Positions 24,084 to 36,700 of a stretch of 64,000 nt of DNA are shown here, in pieces. Positions within the stretch are counted from its first letter, which is position 1, and each line of letters opens with the position of its first letter. The DNA is from Hedera helix (lineage: Eukaryota > Streptophyta > Magnoliopsida > Apiales > Araliaceae): positions 58,555,202 through 58,619,201 of the forward strand of contig OX359264.1 of the NCBI GenBank assembly GCA_947179155.2, in the 5' to 3' direction. Under the pieces are notes generated by a model. It was not told the origin of the DNA, ran no database searches, and saw only the letters and a list, made by a program, of their open reading frames with translations. The translations under genes were made by a program, and so were the position numbers.

Positions 24084-26871
24084 CACATGTATATGCACTG
24101 ATCAAGTTGTAGCTAGCGCCACATAATATAGATAAAAGATGAAGAGAAATAATGAGCAAAAACAGATTGAATTTATGGTAAAAAGATAGAACACTGTAAT
24201 AAGACAACAAAAATAATGTGAAATAGCATAATGAGAATTACTAGTGCATGTAGTAAGCAATATAATAAGATCTTAAACTTGTGCAAGTAATTGCTAAAAG
24301 GAAATTATATTTAGTTGTTGAATACTCGAGTAAATAATTAACAGTGTTTTCTAAGTAGAGCGAGCGACTGACCATCACTCTGTTGCGTGTGTAAAGGCCG
24401 TTAATTGAACTATGAATTACAAAGGGTCAATGCACTTTAACCACAAAAAAGGAAGTCAACTCAACCTTTTTTTTTTCTTTTTTTTTTAATAAAAAAAATG
24501 TAATCATTTTCTTATGATTATCTAATCCTATCTTTCTCCAATCATTCCCTCGTCTAAGAATTAAATTTCTGTGATTTTATACATTGCTTTTGTTAGGCCA
24601 CTATTGTGCAAAGAAGATTTATGAGCTAGCTTTCTCTTTAATGCATGGTTCCCTACGTAGGGCCTCTTAGAGAACTTCTGCTATTTTTCTCGGATGCTAT
24701 AAGCCTGAAAATCATACCTACCTACCTACCGACGCGATATTCTTATGTTTAACAACAGCGTTGATCCAATTCTTTAATTGAACAGCCTAAGCATATTTTG
24801 CCACTTTCCAACTTGTTAGCCGGTAATTTGATGCCTAAACTATTAGGGCATATTACAGACAGAAGAATATATCAGAATAATATTGTTGATCACGCGCATT
24901 GTTACTAGTGCATAGAAGTGGTAGGGCATTCATGGCAGGAAAGGTATGTTCATCTCCTTTAAAATGTAGCACGCTGAGAGTACCCAAATTTTCTTTTCCC
25001 TGTCACTCAATAATTGTTTTTAGCATTCGGTTGTTTTCTTGATCTCAAATGTAAACAAATCTTGTTAACGATGAGGAAAAAGCTACCCGTTTGGATAAAA
25101 CCCAACATATTCCGATGCTACCATATGTATATATGTATATATCTATATATATACACACATAATTACCAAACCGACCTCTATAGATGGTAAAGTTTCCAGA
25201 AAGAAGAACTCAAGAATATAAAACAATAAATCAAATATCACTAAAGGGAAGGGGTTGGTACATTGTTGTTGCAGAAAGGTTGTTAAGTTCCTAATAGCAA
25301 GAAAATTTCTATCTGGAAAAAGAAACAGAAAAAAAAAATAGAGATATATTAATTCATAACATAACATATCCAGTTTGTCTGCGTAGAGGCTAATAGTGTC
25401 ATTTCAGAATTGCAGAGTGCTGTTTACAAATCAATCCTCTGACTTAGTTAGCGTCAACCGTCAAGTTGTCATTATCAAACAATGACGACGGGTAATCTGG
25501 GAAGGAACCACCAAAACAAAACCAACTTTCCTTCCCTCCTTTTTCAGGGGGAATTAAGTGATATTCAATCAACAGTAGTACAATTCAAGAGAATTATGGC
25601 CATCGACTGAAAATAAGGTAAAATCTAACTGGTTACTCACAGACCCAGTTGGTTACCAAGTAATTATTGGTCAACAAAGTCTTGATCGGTCTGCCGCAAT
25701 CACCATTGATGCACCCATCGTAAACTTGTAAAATTTGCTTTTATTATGTTATGGAACACAGAAATTTCTGCCACAGCTTGTTCAGTCTTCCAAAGCCAAA
25801 AACTAGATTGAAAGAGCATATTTTCCATCTCGTGTTAGAAAAAATGGATCTGATAATAATTATAGACCGCCCATGACAAAGAAAAAATAAATGTTACATG
25901 TTAAATAGAATTGTCTTTGGATAAAATAACTAGCGAAGAAAACAGCAACTAGTATTGTTCATCAATTAAAATAAATCTTTCAGGATGGGACTTCTTCTCT
26001 GCTCAGTGATTGCATTCCTTCGCCAATTCTCTACTGCTCTTTTAACCGTAACATTTGCCTTGTGTATCTCCTCAGCAGAAAACTTGTGTTCTGTAATTCC
26101 CAACCACAGTCTCCATCTGCTGCTCAAGCTGCCTGTGAAAAAAGCATCAGCAGATGAAATTAGCAGCAGGTTAGGTGATGGAAGGAGTTAAATTTAAGAA
26201 CATGGCAAATTCATAGCCTCATTAAGCTCATTCAACTAGACATTTATTTTAATAAGTCGCATTCAACTAGACCTTAAAAGACAGAACTCTCAAGAGTGTA
26301 CTTAATTTGGGGGGATTTTACTTATTAACCTACTTAATATTCAACATCTTCAAAATGAAAAAACCTCCTATTTACACTCCTGCCACATAGTAGCTATCCA
26401 GAAATTTGATTTTATACTAGAGATCCTATCAAAATCATATATGATGATAGATACCCCCTATATTTTTCATTTTTCTTTGATATTCCTACTGAAAGAAAGT
26501 GCCATATTGGTATCTTAAATAAAAACACAATAAACTCGGTACTAATACCCCTTTATTCTTTTTTTGAGGGGAGGAAAATGTCCCATAGATTGGTATAAGA
26601 ACCTAATGTAGTTTGTGACACACCAGGGCAACCAGCATCTAAAGATCACCACACCACCTCATCTAACCAGATAGGAAATGATATATTGTGTTCTAGTGAA
26701 GCAATGGCAACAAAATGATGCTAAAGAAATAATATTTCACGCAATTTGACAAGGATAACTGCAAGGTAAATGAAGCTAACCACTCCTTACTCACATGAAT
26801 CAAACTATTGCTACATGGATAGAAAGGAATATACGAATCAGCACAAGTAAATCCCTTACAAGTAAATATTT
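23340..26871. other. Intergenic region between the glutaredoxin cluster and the SURF1-like copy
   Basis: No supported gene. TA/TG repeats lie at about 23400-23440 and a CT microsatellite at 24018-24080. From about 24990 to 25560 short blocks resemble the promoter regions of the two plus-strand glutaredoxins, but no glutaredoxin frame follows. A 73-codon open stretch without an ATG on the minus strand (25969-26187) is noted under findings. Confidence 0.5.
24018..24080 (+). repeat. (CTAT)n/(CT)n microsatellite
   Basis: CTATCTAT units pass into more than twenty CT units. The frames read across it on both strands are low-complexity artefacts. Confidence 0.95.
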
Positions 26872-27883
26872 CTATCTCCTGCTCTTTTTTGGCCTTAATC
26901 TCTTAAAGGCCATAAATATTACTGCCACTGAAAGAGAATACCACGTTAATGTATAATTGAGATGGTCCTGTGGCAGTACTGACTACTGAACTATGAATCA
27001 GCGTATTGGGATCTTTTGGAACAGGTTATGGAGTACTAGGATTGAATTTTTCATTGATGTCTTCAATGTATATGGTATTCTCTGGAAGTCCACAAGCACA
27101 AGCAATTGCAGGAACATCAACATAGAACCACTGAAAGGAACTTGGATCATTAGCTGGAACAAAATTGCTGGGATTCTCACTTCCACGTATCACTCCAACA
27201 ACTTCTAAAGGTTTAATATCAGGTACCTGAACAATATCTGGCTTCTTAGATCCAAACCACCACCAAGAGCTTCCTTTCTTCTCTCCAATAGTGGTGGGTT
27301 TTATAGTTGAAAGTTGTCCATCATCTTCTGAAACTCGAGAAGACTTCTCTCTCCAACTTAGTGGAGCCCAACCTTTGTTGACTAGAATTGGTGACTTCAC
27401 ACTTTCAGGGTTATTCAGGATCGGCATGAGAGGCATAACGACGTAGTAGCCAATTTCAGGCAGTCCTGAAATGCTTCTAGAACGTGGGCCCACATAAATT
27501 GATTTCTTGTCATCAAAAACTCCTTTACATACCATTCTCCTGAATCCCAGATTATCCAAATCTTCGTTTGAAGGAGTACTGTTGATGCAGTTAATAGGTT
27601 CCATTACCAATTTCTTCTGTCTATACTCCAGCATTTTTATCTTATCTTGTCTCCTGAAGATCTGCCAAATGCCAAGTCCGAAAGTAATAGCTCCAAGAAC
27701 AAAAAGCAACAACCTTGAACATCTTGATCCTCTCTGTTCCACTTCAGGTTCTGAGAGAGAGGAGATGGCAGGAGCAGAAGTACAGAATGAGGACTGACAC
27801 AATTGTGGGACCGACTTCAAAGAGAAGATGGGTCCACCAAGGCGGAGCTGTTGTGCTAGGGATTTGGAAATGGGAGCTGTTAC
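26872..27883 (-). pseudogene. SURF1: SURF1-like cytochrome c oxidase assembly protein, disabled intronless copy
   Basis: SURF1 is an inner mitochondrial membrane protein needed for cytochrome c oxidase assembly. The minus-strand frame shows the expected order: an N-terminal presequence-like stretch, a first membrane segment (LLLFVLGAITFGLGIWQ), then GVFDDKKSIYVGPRSRS, PILVNKGWAPLSWREKS, VVGVIRGSENPSNFVP, FQWFYVDVP and GLPENTIYIEDINE. Three lesions are visible. There is no in-frame ATG between the upstream stop and the first membrane segment; GTA at about 27881-27883 sits where the start is expected. A TAA at 27026-27028 stands where the family has tyrosine after NPS-P. A 7-bp tandem duplication at 26977-26990 shifts the frame, after which PQDHLNYTLTWYSLS and the second membrane segment resume and end at a TAG at 26872. 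The absence of introns suggests a retrocopy, but I found no poly(A) tract or target-site duplication. Confidence 0.8.
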
Positions 27884-28798
27884 TGTTGAAGATGATGTTT
27901 ATGTCACTTGAGACAACCTCGTTAACACTGGGAGTTCTGTTGCTCTTAGCTATTGCCTGGAGTGATGATGTTTCAGAGTCAGAAGAGCTTTTACTCGGAA
28001 TGTATACCCCTTGGAGTCTTTCTCACCAATTTTATAATGAAATTATCATTGTAGAAAAAGAAAAACTGCACGCATGCAATAAACTAGAGCAATTTCTTTT
28101 ACATCAAACACTATATCCTTACCTTTTTATCCTCCTAAAATCATCTTTATTTATAAAACATATATAGTTAACAAGGGAGCTTTTTAAATGTTGTCATTCT
28201 ACTTCCAACAGGGCCTTGACATTAAACTAGTTTCCTTCAACTGAACTAACTCTTGGGTTATGATTAAAAAATAAAAATATTTTTGTTTTCTCAGGTTCAT
28301 TTCACTTTTTAAGAGATAATCTGATTTTTACCCCAAAAGAAAAAGACTAGGGCTTGATGAACTATACAACATTGTATATGCTTAATAATATCAAAATCCC
28401 GAAAACCATGTTCTAGGGAAACATACAAACTTGAGTAAACAAATTTACAAATCATGATGTAAACCGTAGTAAGATTTAGTATGAGATATATGGAGAGAGA
28501 GAGAGGAGTACCTGAAGATCCCAGAAAACGGCGAACAAATTCCGAACCTCGGAAAAGATACCGGTATAGTGGAGATTCGTTGGTTAGAATTGGTCGCAAA
28601 TCGAAATCCTGGGTAAATATGTTTTGATTTTTGACATAAATAAGTTAACTAAAGATTAGTACTAATTTTAAAGGAATTCATATTAATTTTATAATTTCAC
28701 AAATCAACTTAAAACTTATGTCTACTTTTGAAAGACAATGACCAACAATATTTTCATAAATTAATTTAATATTTTTATAAAATTAAATAGAATTATTT

Positions 28799-28890
28799 GT
28801 AAAAATATTAAATTAACTCGTAAAAATATCAATTTTAATATCAATTTCATATGAAAATTAATATTTTTACAAGTTAATTTGATATTTTTA
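28799..28890. repeat. AT-rich palindrome (foldback)
   Basis: The right arm, reverse-complemented, reads GTAAAAATATCAAATTAACT followed by TGTAAAAATATTAATTTTCAT. The left arm matches this except for an extra segment of about 12 bases near the centre. The same A-T motif, GTGAAAATATCAAATTAACT, is in the element at 36333-36510, so this is probably a decayed copy of the same family. Confidence 0.6.
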
Positions 28891-29416
28891 CAAAATTAAT
28901 ATAAGACCCATTTATAAAAATATTAAATTAATTTATGAAATTTGAGAAGCCAACTTGGTTTTAAATTTCTACGTGTTAGGGAAATTTAGATGCCATGGAT
29001 AATTCTTACAATAATATCTTGGAATGGAAAAGGTGGGCATTTTAAATTAATTTAACAATTTCAACCTTATAATTAACTACTTAGTCGACGCAAATCGAAT
29101 TCTAAATTATTTTAAAACTTGGATATCGAGTCCTGAGGTGTCACATGTGCGTTGACTGTTCACGTAGTACACACGTAACACATGTGACGTGATATCTTAA
29201 GCATATTTTAGCCCAAAAAATGAGCTATTATCACGAATAGAAACCAACACCTTAAGTTTGAATTTTAAGTTATATGATCATTCAAGCATCATGATCTTAC
29301 CTATACAAAATACCCAAACAATAAGTCATGGCTCTGTATACTGAGGCTGCACTTCAATGCATCATAGACAAGATGGACGTGATTGATTTGGAAGATGATT
29401 CTATTGATGTAAAAGA

Positions 29417-29418
<2 letters not shown>

Positions 29419-29460
<42 letters not shown>
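29419..29460 (+). repeat. (AAT)n microsatellite
   Basis: About thirteen ATA/AAT units followed by CAACAACAAC. The short frame across it is low complexity. Confidence 0.95.
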
Positions 29461-29463
<3 letters not shown>

Positions 29464-30144
29464 CAACAACACTAAGGGTAAAATTGTCAAAAGAAAATAA
29501 ATTGCACTGTGCTGTTAATATCAAATCCCAATGAAAAATTAGGGAAGTTAGTTAACAAGAATTTTTACAATTACATCTTGCTTAAAAACAGCAGCATTAC
29601 ACTTCGGATACAAATGATCATCAAATCATGAATTACTTATTAGAATACGGAAAAAATATAGACTCTAATCATCACTTATATGAATAAGTATGAGTAGTAT
29701 TGTGATAACTCTTTTGGAGAGATATATAATAAGTGAGACTCTTTAATAATTTTATTCAATCTCATGTATTAATAAATTTTGCAACCGACACAAATTTGTC
29801 GAAATTCATAGCAGGATTCTTAGAATAATATAATAGAAAAAATTATGTAAATCAGAAATAAAATAAAATAAAATATCTCTACAGTATCTTATGCAAAGCT
29901 TAATAATGTTAACAATAAAAGTAGAACTTTCTGGCCATAAGAGGTACTATAAAACTTGAGATCTTTAGATAGATAGTAGGAAAAAAGAGACTACATAATA
30001 TCACTGTGATAACACAGAAAAACAGATGAAACTTAACAGTAAAAACCTCACTCACATCACGCAATTACATTATTACAGTAGTAGCACTAGTATATACTAT
30101 ACATTAATCTTCTTTATTATTAATTCACATTCAGATTTTGATGA

Positions 30145-33100
30145 TCATGAAACGGAGTGACGCCTTCGCTTCTGAAATAAAAACCGGCTTTCTGCATTAG
30201 TCCTGCTGCCACCCATGGCCTTCATATCTTTGATCTTGAACAAGGAATTGAGCTTGCTTAATTTCTTGGTAAATGAATTGAACAACTTATTTGCAGGGTG
30301 TGTCTTTACAAGCTCTTGCTTGATAGAGACATGGTCTTTTTCCAAGTCAGTTAGCCGCATTCGCATTCTAGCAACTTCAAGTTTTAGCTCTCTATTTTCT
30401 CTTCTCACCGATGCATAATTGTCTCTTGGGGAAATGCATCCACTTCCTGCACCACTTCCCGAGCGCTGAGGGAAATTTTGGCCTCCATTCAAGGACCCGA
30501 AAAACAATTGATTGTGTCCCCCATTCATTGCGTTTCGGAGCCTGATCTGCTCAAAGTACAGCACTTGGACTGCCATTTGCACTGGTAATCGTTCGTTTTG
30601 AGCTGCATGGCTGCAGGCTTCTTGTGATAGTTTCTGGCAGTCCATGGTTTTACAGAGTCGATAACGCTCAGAATCCTTCATAGTTGGATGAACCTGCCAG
30701 AAAAACACATCAATGAGAGATCATAGCTTGGCATGAATGTAAGTTATATAGCATGACATAAGCAAGTTAATAAGTTATTGTATGTAATATGAAAGATTTG
30801 CTCACCTTGAGAAAGATATCCACTGCCCTATACAATCCATCGTTTACTAGGCGAGCATGGTCTGGAAGTAATTCTGCCAATGCTATAAACTTTGATGGGG
30901 TCAAATTTGAATCTAATGCAACTTCTGCAAGATAATTGTCCAATAATTTTGACACCTTTATGATCGAGCTTTGTTTTGGAGATCTGGGGCGGTCAAAGTC
31001 ATAAACCATCTCGCTTTCATCCCTCATATGATTATCCTCATCATCATCCTCATCCAAATTCAAGAAAATGGAGAAGATCCTCAAGATTGAGTCTGTGTCA
31101 TAGATTGGGCTATGGTTATTTCCAGGTGAATTTGTAGGGATAAGGATATCTTCAAGAATTGCTTGGTCCAGTTGTAAACCAATTCGCCTCTCCAGATCAG
31201 ATATGCAAGAAGTAGTTGCTGATGCTGCAATTGCAGATTTCAACAAACTTGAAAGAAATGCCATCGGAACTGTGCTCTTCCTCGATTGGGTTGGTAGTAA
31301 ACCAACTATTGCTTCAACAATGACCCTTTGTTTCTTCTGGAGTTCTACGTCCGAGAAATTCCCTCTGACCACTTGAGGATCCCTCTTGCCAAGGCCTTGG
31401 AGAGAATTATGGGCATAGTTTATCAAAATCCTGCTGATCATATCCTGTTTTAGACCCTTTGTTTTTACTGCAGAAAGAACCCTTTGGAAGTAATCAAGAC
31501 TAAGCAGTGTTAGCGACTTTCCCCACCAGTCTGAGGGTATTTCTGTTTCCATGTTTGGTATGGATTTTGAAGGGAAATTTTGATCTAGCTTGGACAAGCC
31601 ACATGTGAGCTGCTCTTTAGATGCATTATTTGCTATTGCGCTGATAATTCTACTTACCAGATTTATCTCTTCTGACATAGGTCGGAGCGTTTCACAATGG
31701 TGAAGCACAGATATTGAGTTTGATATGCTTGGGAGAACTGTTTCCTTTATATATACTTCAGTACGGGGCGCTAGGTTCTTCTCAGAAAATTCTTCACTCA
31801 TTTCCAGGAAATGGGCAGCACAACGTAGCATCGCAACATTTGCTAGTGTTATCTCAATGTTCACTCCATAACAGAACTTTGCAGCCAACTCGAATGCCTC
31901 TGGTCCACCAGGAACACCAGAGAGATTCAACCTGCAATTTTTTGTATCTTTTGCTTCCAACAACAGCTTTCGAATTCTTCCACTTCGAGAAACTAGAGGG
32001 AACTGCAAGGGAGTCGTTAATGCGTTAAATAGTCACACTAAAGGTTTTACTTCCTTGTTCCACACCATTATCTATCCTACCATACACATTTACATCACCG
32101 TAAGTACACAATTTTGCTTAATTTATGAAAAACTGCTTTAGTCTCTCACAGAGTCTACATCATTCATTGGGTTTAAAACATTTTAAGTTATATTTGTCCA
32201 TGTTCTGAGCTTCTCTGGTATTTCATTGCTATCCATGGGTTCACTTCAACAGAAAGTAGACTACTGCAATAACTATTAGCCACAAAATTTTAAGATAATT
32301 TTAAAACTTAAGGCAGTAAAAGCAGAAATGTTGATGTAACTGCACAATACAATCAAATTCCTTGGACAACTGCTGTACTTTGTTAACTTCAACAAAGCAA
32401 ATCTCTCAATAAATCAATCAGTAAGCTAAAACATGGGAAACATATATCTATCTTCTTACTTTGTGAAGTGCAAAACTTGCTGCTCCTACTTCAATTGTAA
32501 GGTCGCTGGAAACATCAGATATCGGCCTGCAAGGAGAAAGAATGGCCAAATTGTTATCACTATGATACAATAAATGTCCAAAACAAAGATATTAAAGAAG
32601 ACATACATGGTCATTAATTACATTTCTTAACAGTAAATAATAATTTGGTAGCTTCTTGAATAATTCCTCCTCACAAGTTTGTTCCCACGGTGTCTAAACA
32701 AAAATCTTTCTCATAAAACTCACATAGCTATGGAAATGTGATCCATTTTGTTTACTACTCGACTTGAAGTCATGAAGGGTCCTAAAAATGACATACTAAT
32801 CAAAAAGAACAGAATTTGTGGGACTAATTGCACGAGATAGGAGGCCGTAGTTCTTGATGATTGTTGCTTTGTTTTGTTCTACGTAAAAAATGAAGTTGTG
32901 TCATAATCAACCATTTATTGTCCAATGTTTTGTGCTTTAATCGAGGGCCTCAAAAATGGTAAAATTGCAGGAATTATTGATGGTAGACAAATAGAGCCAG
33001 TAATAGCAACTTTTGTGGCTCAAGTTGAAAAAGGACATTCAGCTGCCTATCCTAATGCGATTGTCTGTTGTTTGAGTTCAACTATGTGTGGTCAAATCAC

Positions 33101-33720
33101 ATGAAGTCATATTCAAAAGCTCACTGTTTCAAAGCTGTGTAACACTTGGTGTTGTTTTCTTCTGTCAATTATATATATAGGAGGTACAGTTGAGAATGGT
33201 GACTTTTATAACATATGATTCAATTTCATTTATATTCTCTTGCAAATTGGGGATATAAACATGTTTTAGTACTTGTATAGCTTCAATACTGGAAATTCAA
33301 ATTTGCAAAATGAAAATTCTGTCTGAAATGCACTCTTTAAGAAAGAAAAAGTATCTGAAATTGTAACAACGGTCAAATCGAATCAAATCATTATGCTCAA
33401 TGTGCTATTAATGATAGCAGCTTGAGTTTGTACACATTCCAAGTATTAATCCATATGTTACGGGACTTGGGTGTTACAGAAATTGTGATAAAAAGTTACC
33501 CTTTGAGAAGGGAGAAAGAAAATTAAATTCCCAGAAAAAGAAAAATTTAGAAATAATATTTGATGTTGATTAATGTAGTAATTAAGTAGCAGCAGCAAGA
33601 AGAAGAAGAAGAAGGATACCATTGATCAGAGAGATGACGAGTACTGGCACTTGGACGAAATGCCCTCTTCCCTATAATATTTGGCTTCAATTCCCCAACT
33701 GCTGCTGTAACAACTCCCAT
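30145..33720 (-). CDS. BTB/NPH3 domain protein (NPH3/RPT2-like family)
   Basis: Four exons on the minus strand, 33620-33720, 32460-32526, 30806-32002 and 30145-30693, join in frame to 637 residues, typical for the family. The start is ATG 33720-33718, giving MGVVTAAVGELKP; an upstream TTG is ignored. A BTB domain (about 34-125) contains FPLVSRSGRIRKLL and GPEAFELAAKFCYGVNIEI. The NPH3 domain (about 214-510) starts at DWWGKSL and ends near VQVLYFEQIRLRNA. A coiled coil spans about 550-587, and the protein ends FLFQKRRRHSVS. Family members are substrate adaptors for CUL3 ubiquitin ligases and act with phototropins and AGC kinases at the plasma membrane. The antepenultimate serine sits in an R-x-S motif like the 14-3-3 binding site described for NPH3. 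The exact paralogue is not assigned. Confidence 0.95.
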
Positions 33721-36700
33721 TTCTTTCTTCAAATCGCAAATTCAATTATGTCCTAAAGAATTGCATGCCCAATATATATGTATATATATATATCTAACTA
33801 AAACTGGAGTACATGATGGTAAGCTTAAGCTATCAGGTTATGCTTTCTCTCTCACACGCAACTGTGTGGGAAATAAAAGGCAGGAGAAAGGAACATGAAG
33901 CCTAGCCATGCAAGATTAAAGGATAGTGATTAAAACTTTAATTGAGTGTTGTTAATTTGGTTAATCTATAAAGTCATGATTATTAATCGTTGCTTTTCGG
34001 TGAAAGGTTGGGAGGGAGGGATCCACTTTTTCACTGTTATGTTTTGTTTTTGTTTTTCGGAGATCGCATGATTCCAGAGGGGTTACACTGCCTTTGGGTT
34101 TTGTCTAGCATTAACAAATAATAATAATAATAATAACAAATAAATAATAAAAGTATTATTAACGAAATAATATAGTTAATCGACAAAATTATCATTAATT
34201 TAATATTTTGTCATCGCAAATCTAGTCCAACATGAAGATTAAAAGTCTATATAACTCCATACTGTTACGTGTAAAGCTTATTAAAGTGAAAACTACGAGT
34301 GTTTAAGACGATGATGGAGTTGTAGCATTACATTTTGTAATCAAACAGCACGTGCAATATACGAGGGAGTTTATGCTACTCCCTCCGTCCATGCAGATTG
34401 TCAGATAATGTTTGATGAAGATTATTCTTATATATTATCATTATTTGTGTATAATTTTATATTATTAAGAGAGAGAGAGAGTAGCCAATAATTATTTTTA
34501 AACTCTCTAAATGTGTTTATCTTCTTAATCTTAGATGATGAAAAAAATATACCAGATACATATTTATATAATAATGTTTAGGTTACTATAATTGATTGTA
34601 CATTGTGCTGGTCGCGGATAATTTACATAACAACGATCCATAATTACATACTATTAACGAATAAAATAATTAAATAAAAAATATCAATTAAAAAAGTTAA
34701 ACGACAACATTATTATTTATAAAATTCTTAAATTTATGTATATTTAGACTATTATCGCAACAAATTAAAAGGGACGACTACAATCATGTTGTGAGGAGAA
34801 AGTATGTTTTATGGCCTAACCAAGGGCCACATGTTAAGTGAAGAGTAATTATTGTTGAGCATAAATTAGCAAAGCTTTGACCCAAGAGGGGAAATAAAGA
34901 TGAAGTCGTGCCCCTTAATTATGTCGCACAGAACCAAGCTTGTACCTGTCACTTGCAAATTCACCCTTTTGATGGGATAAATGTTGAATTAATCATTCCC
35001 TAAGATTGAATCGATCAAGTGGAAATGATGGATCAGAAGCAATTAACATGCATTGATATAACTTGATCAGTAGTTAGAAATGGAATAATATGATTATTAA
35101 TTAATATATTCTTGAGAATAATTTCTCTACTCAGCTTCAATCTCATTAAAACCATGTTTAAGATTTATTAAAGTAGAACTAAGGATCCGATAAAATTTTG
35201 GGTTATAATTTTTGTACATTTAACACCGTCCGTCCGTGATATTAAACTGTGAATTCTTAAAAAATAAACTGCAAACGATTGTCGATTTAACCATTAGATC
35301 TCAACATAGACGTCACTGAGATCTGTTATAAGGATAAATCATTTTTTACAACATTGTCAATAAATCGGTCCCTATATATATATATATATATATTCAACCA
35401 CCTATCACCCAAATCATCAAATCCAGAACTGCATATGCAGAAGTCTCCGACCGGTTGTTAGGAGCTGCAATATCACCAAATATAGATTTTTTTGATATAA
35501 GGAGTTGGGAAAATAAAATTAAAGAATAAGATTAAAATGTAATACAAAAAACAAACAATAATAATTAAAATGCATTAAATTGAAGGACCAGGCTAGAGGT
35601 TTTCGAAGAGGACGATATGAGTGGAAATAATTTAATTGCAGTTGTTAATTTTAGGGTAGAGTGGATATTATAAAATTATTACTAAACTACGTTTTTAAAA
35701 TAAATAACAGAGATTGTAATTTATAACATTTTTTTTTGTTAATTTTTCATATCTAAATTATATATTAACATTCTCTTTATTGGTCATATTCCAAACAAAC
35801 CGAACCAATCCTAGTATTTCTAAAATTAATTAAAAGTATAAACTTATTCCATAAACAAGTGGTCACCGTTAAGACTATTAATATTAAGCATTACTCATAT
35901 ATAGGCCGGCCTATGACTTTACAATAAATGATTTACACATCTTCATCATTCAAAGGCTAGCGGCATTTTAAAATATTTTTCAAAATTTTGTAATATATAT
36001 AAAAATATTTACAATTTTTTTTTAATATATATAATCCCAAGTTTGAAAAATGTAGCTCTCTTTTGCAAAAAAAGAAAAAAATAAAAATCCATCCCATGGA
36101 TGTCTAGGACGTGAAATCTTATGTCCTATCAATTGCTAAGATTTATATTCTATAATTTTTTTTTATTTTTTTATTTTGTGAAAATACTTTTTCCGTCTTA
36201 TAAAAGCAGTTTTATTTGAAAAAAAAAATTATTCTAAAAAAAAAGAGAATTGTATAAAATAAAATATATCACTCAATTTCATTGCCATATTATAACTAGT
36301 AAATTAAACACTTACCAGATGAAAAAAAAATAGGGAATTGATATTTCCGCAAGTTAATTTATATTTTCACAAATGAGTCTCATTAATCTTGTGAAAATAT
36401 CAAATTAACTTGTGAAAATATCAATTTTATATGAGAATTGATATATTCACAAGTTAATTTGATTTTTTCACAACTGGATTCCATTTGAATTTATGAAAAT
36501 ATCAATTCCCAACAAATATCTTTTTAAAAATTTAAAAATGAGACCCCCTTTTTTTTTTAAAAAAAAAGAAAAAGAAAAAGAAAAGAAAGGGACAGAGTAA
36601 CCTAAAACTTCTCCGACTCAATGAGAGAAGGAAAACAGTTGAACAAAAGAAGAATAAATAATGTACGAAAAGAAGTCAAGTCATCACGTACCTTCCTCTA

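Larger units (their letters stand above)
27884..30144. other. Intergenic region between the SURF1-like copy and the NPH3 gene
   Basis: No supported gene. The plus-strand frame at 27715-28167 is mostly antisense to the SURF1-like copy. A palindromic AT-rich element lies at about 28799-28890 and an AAT microsatellite at 29419-29460. The 3' UTR of the NPH3 gene probably covers part of 29900-30144. Confidence 0.5.

Noticed and set aside
27715..28167. 150-codon plus-strand frame
   Set aside because: Its first part is antisense to the SURF1-like copy and the rest lacks family features.
34378..34800. Candidate MITE beginning with CTCCCTCCGTCC
   Set aside because: No matching inverted end could be found downstream, so only a lone end is supported.
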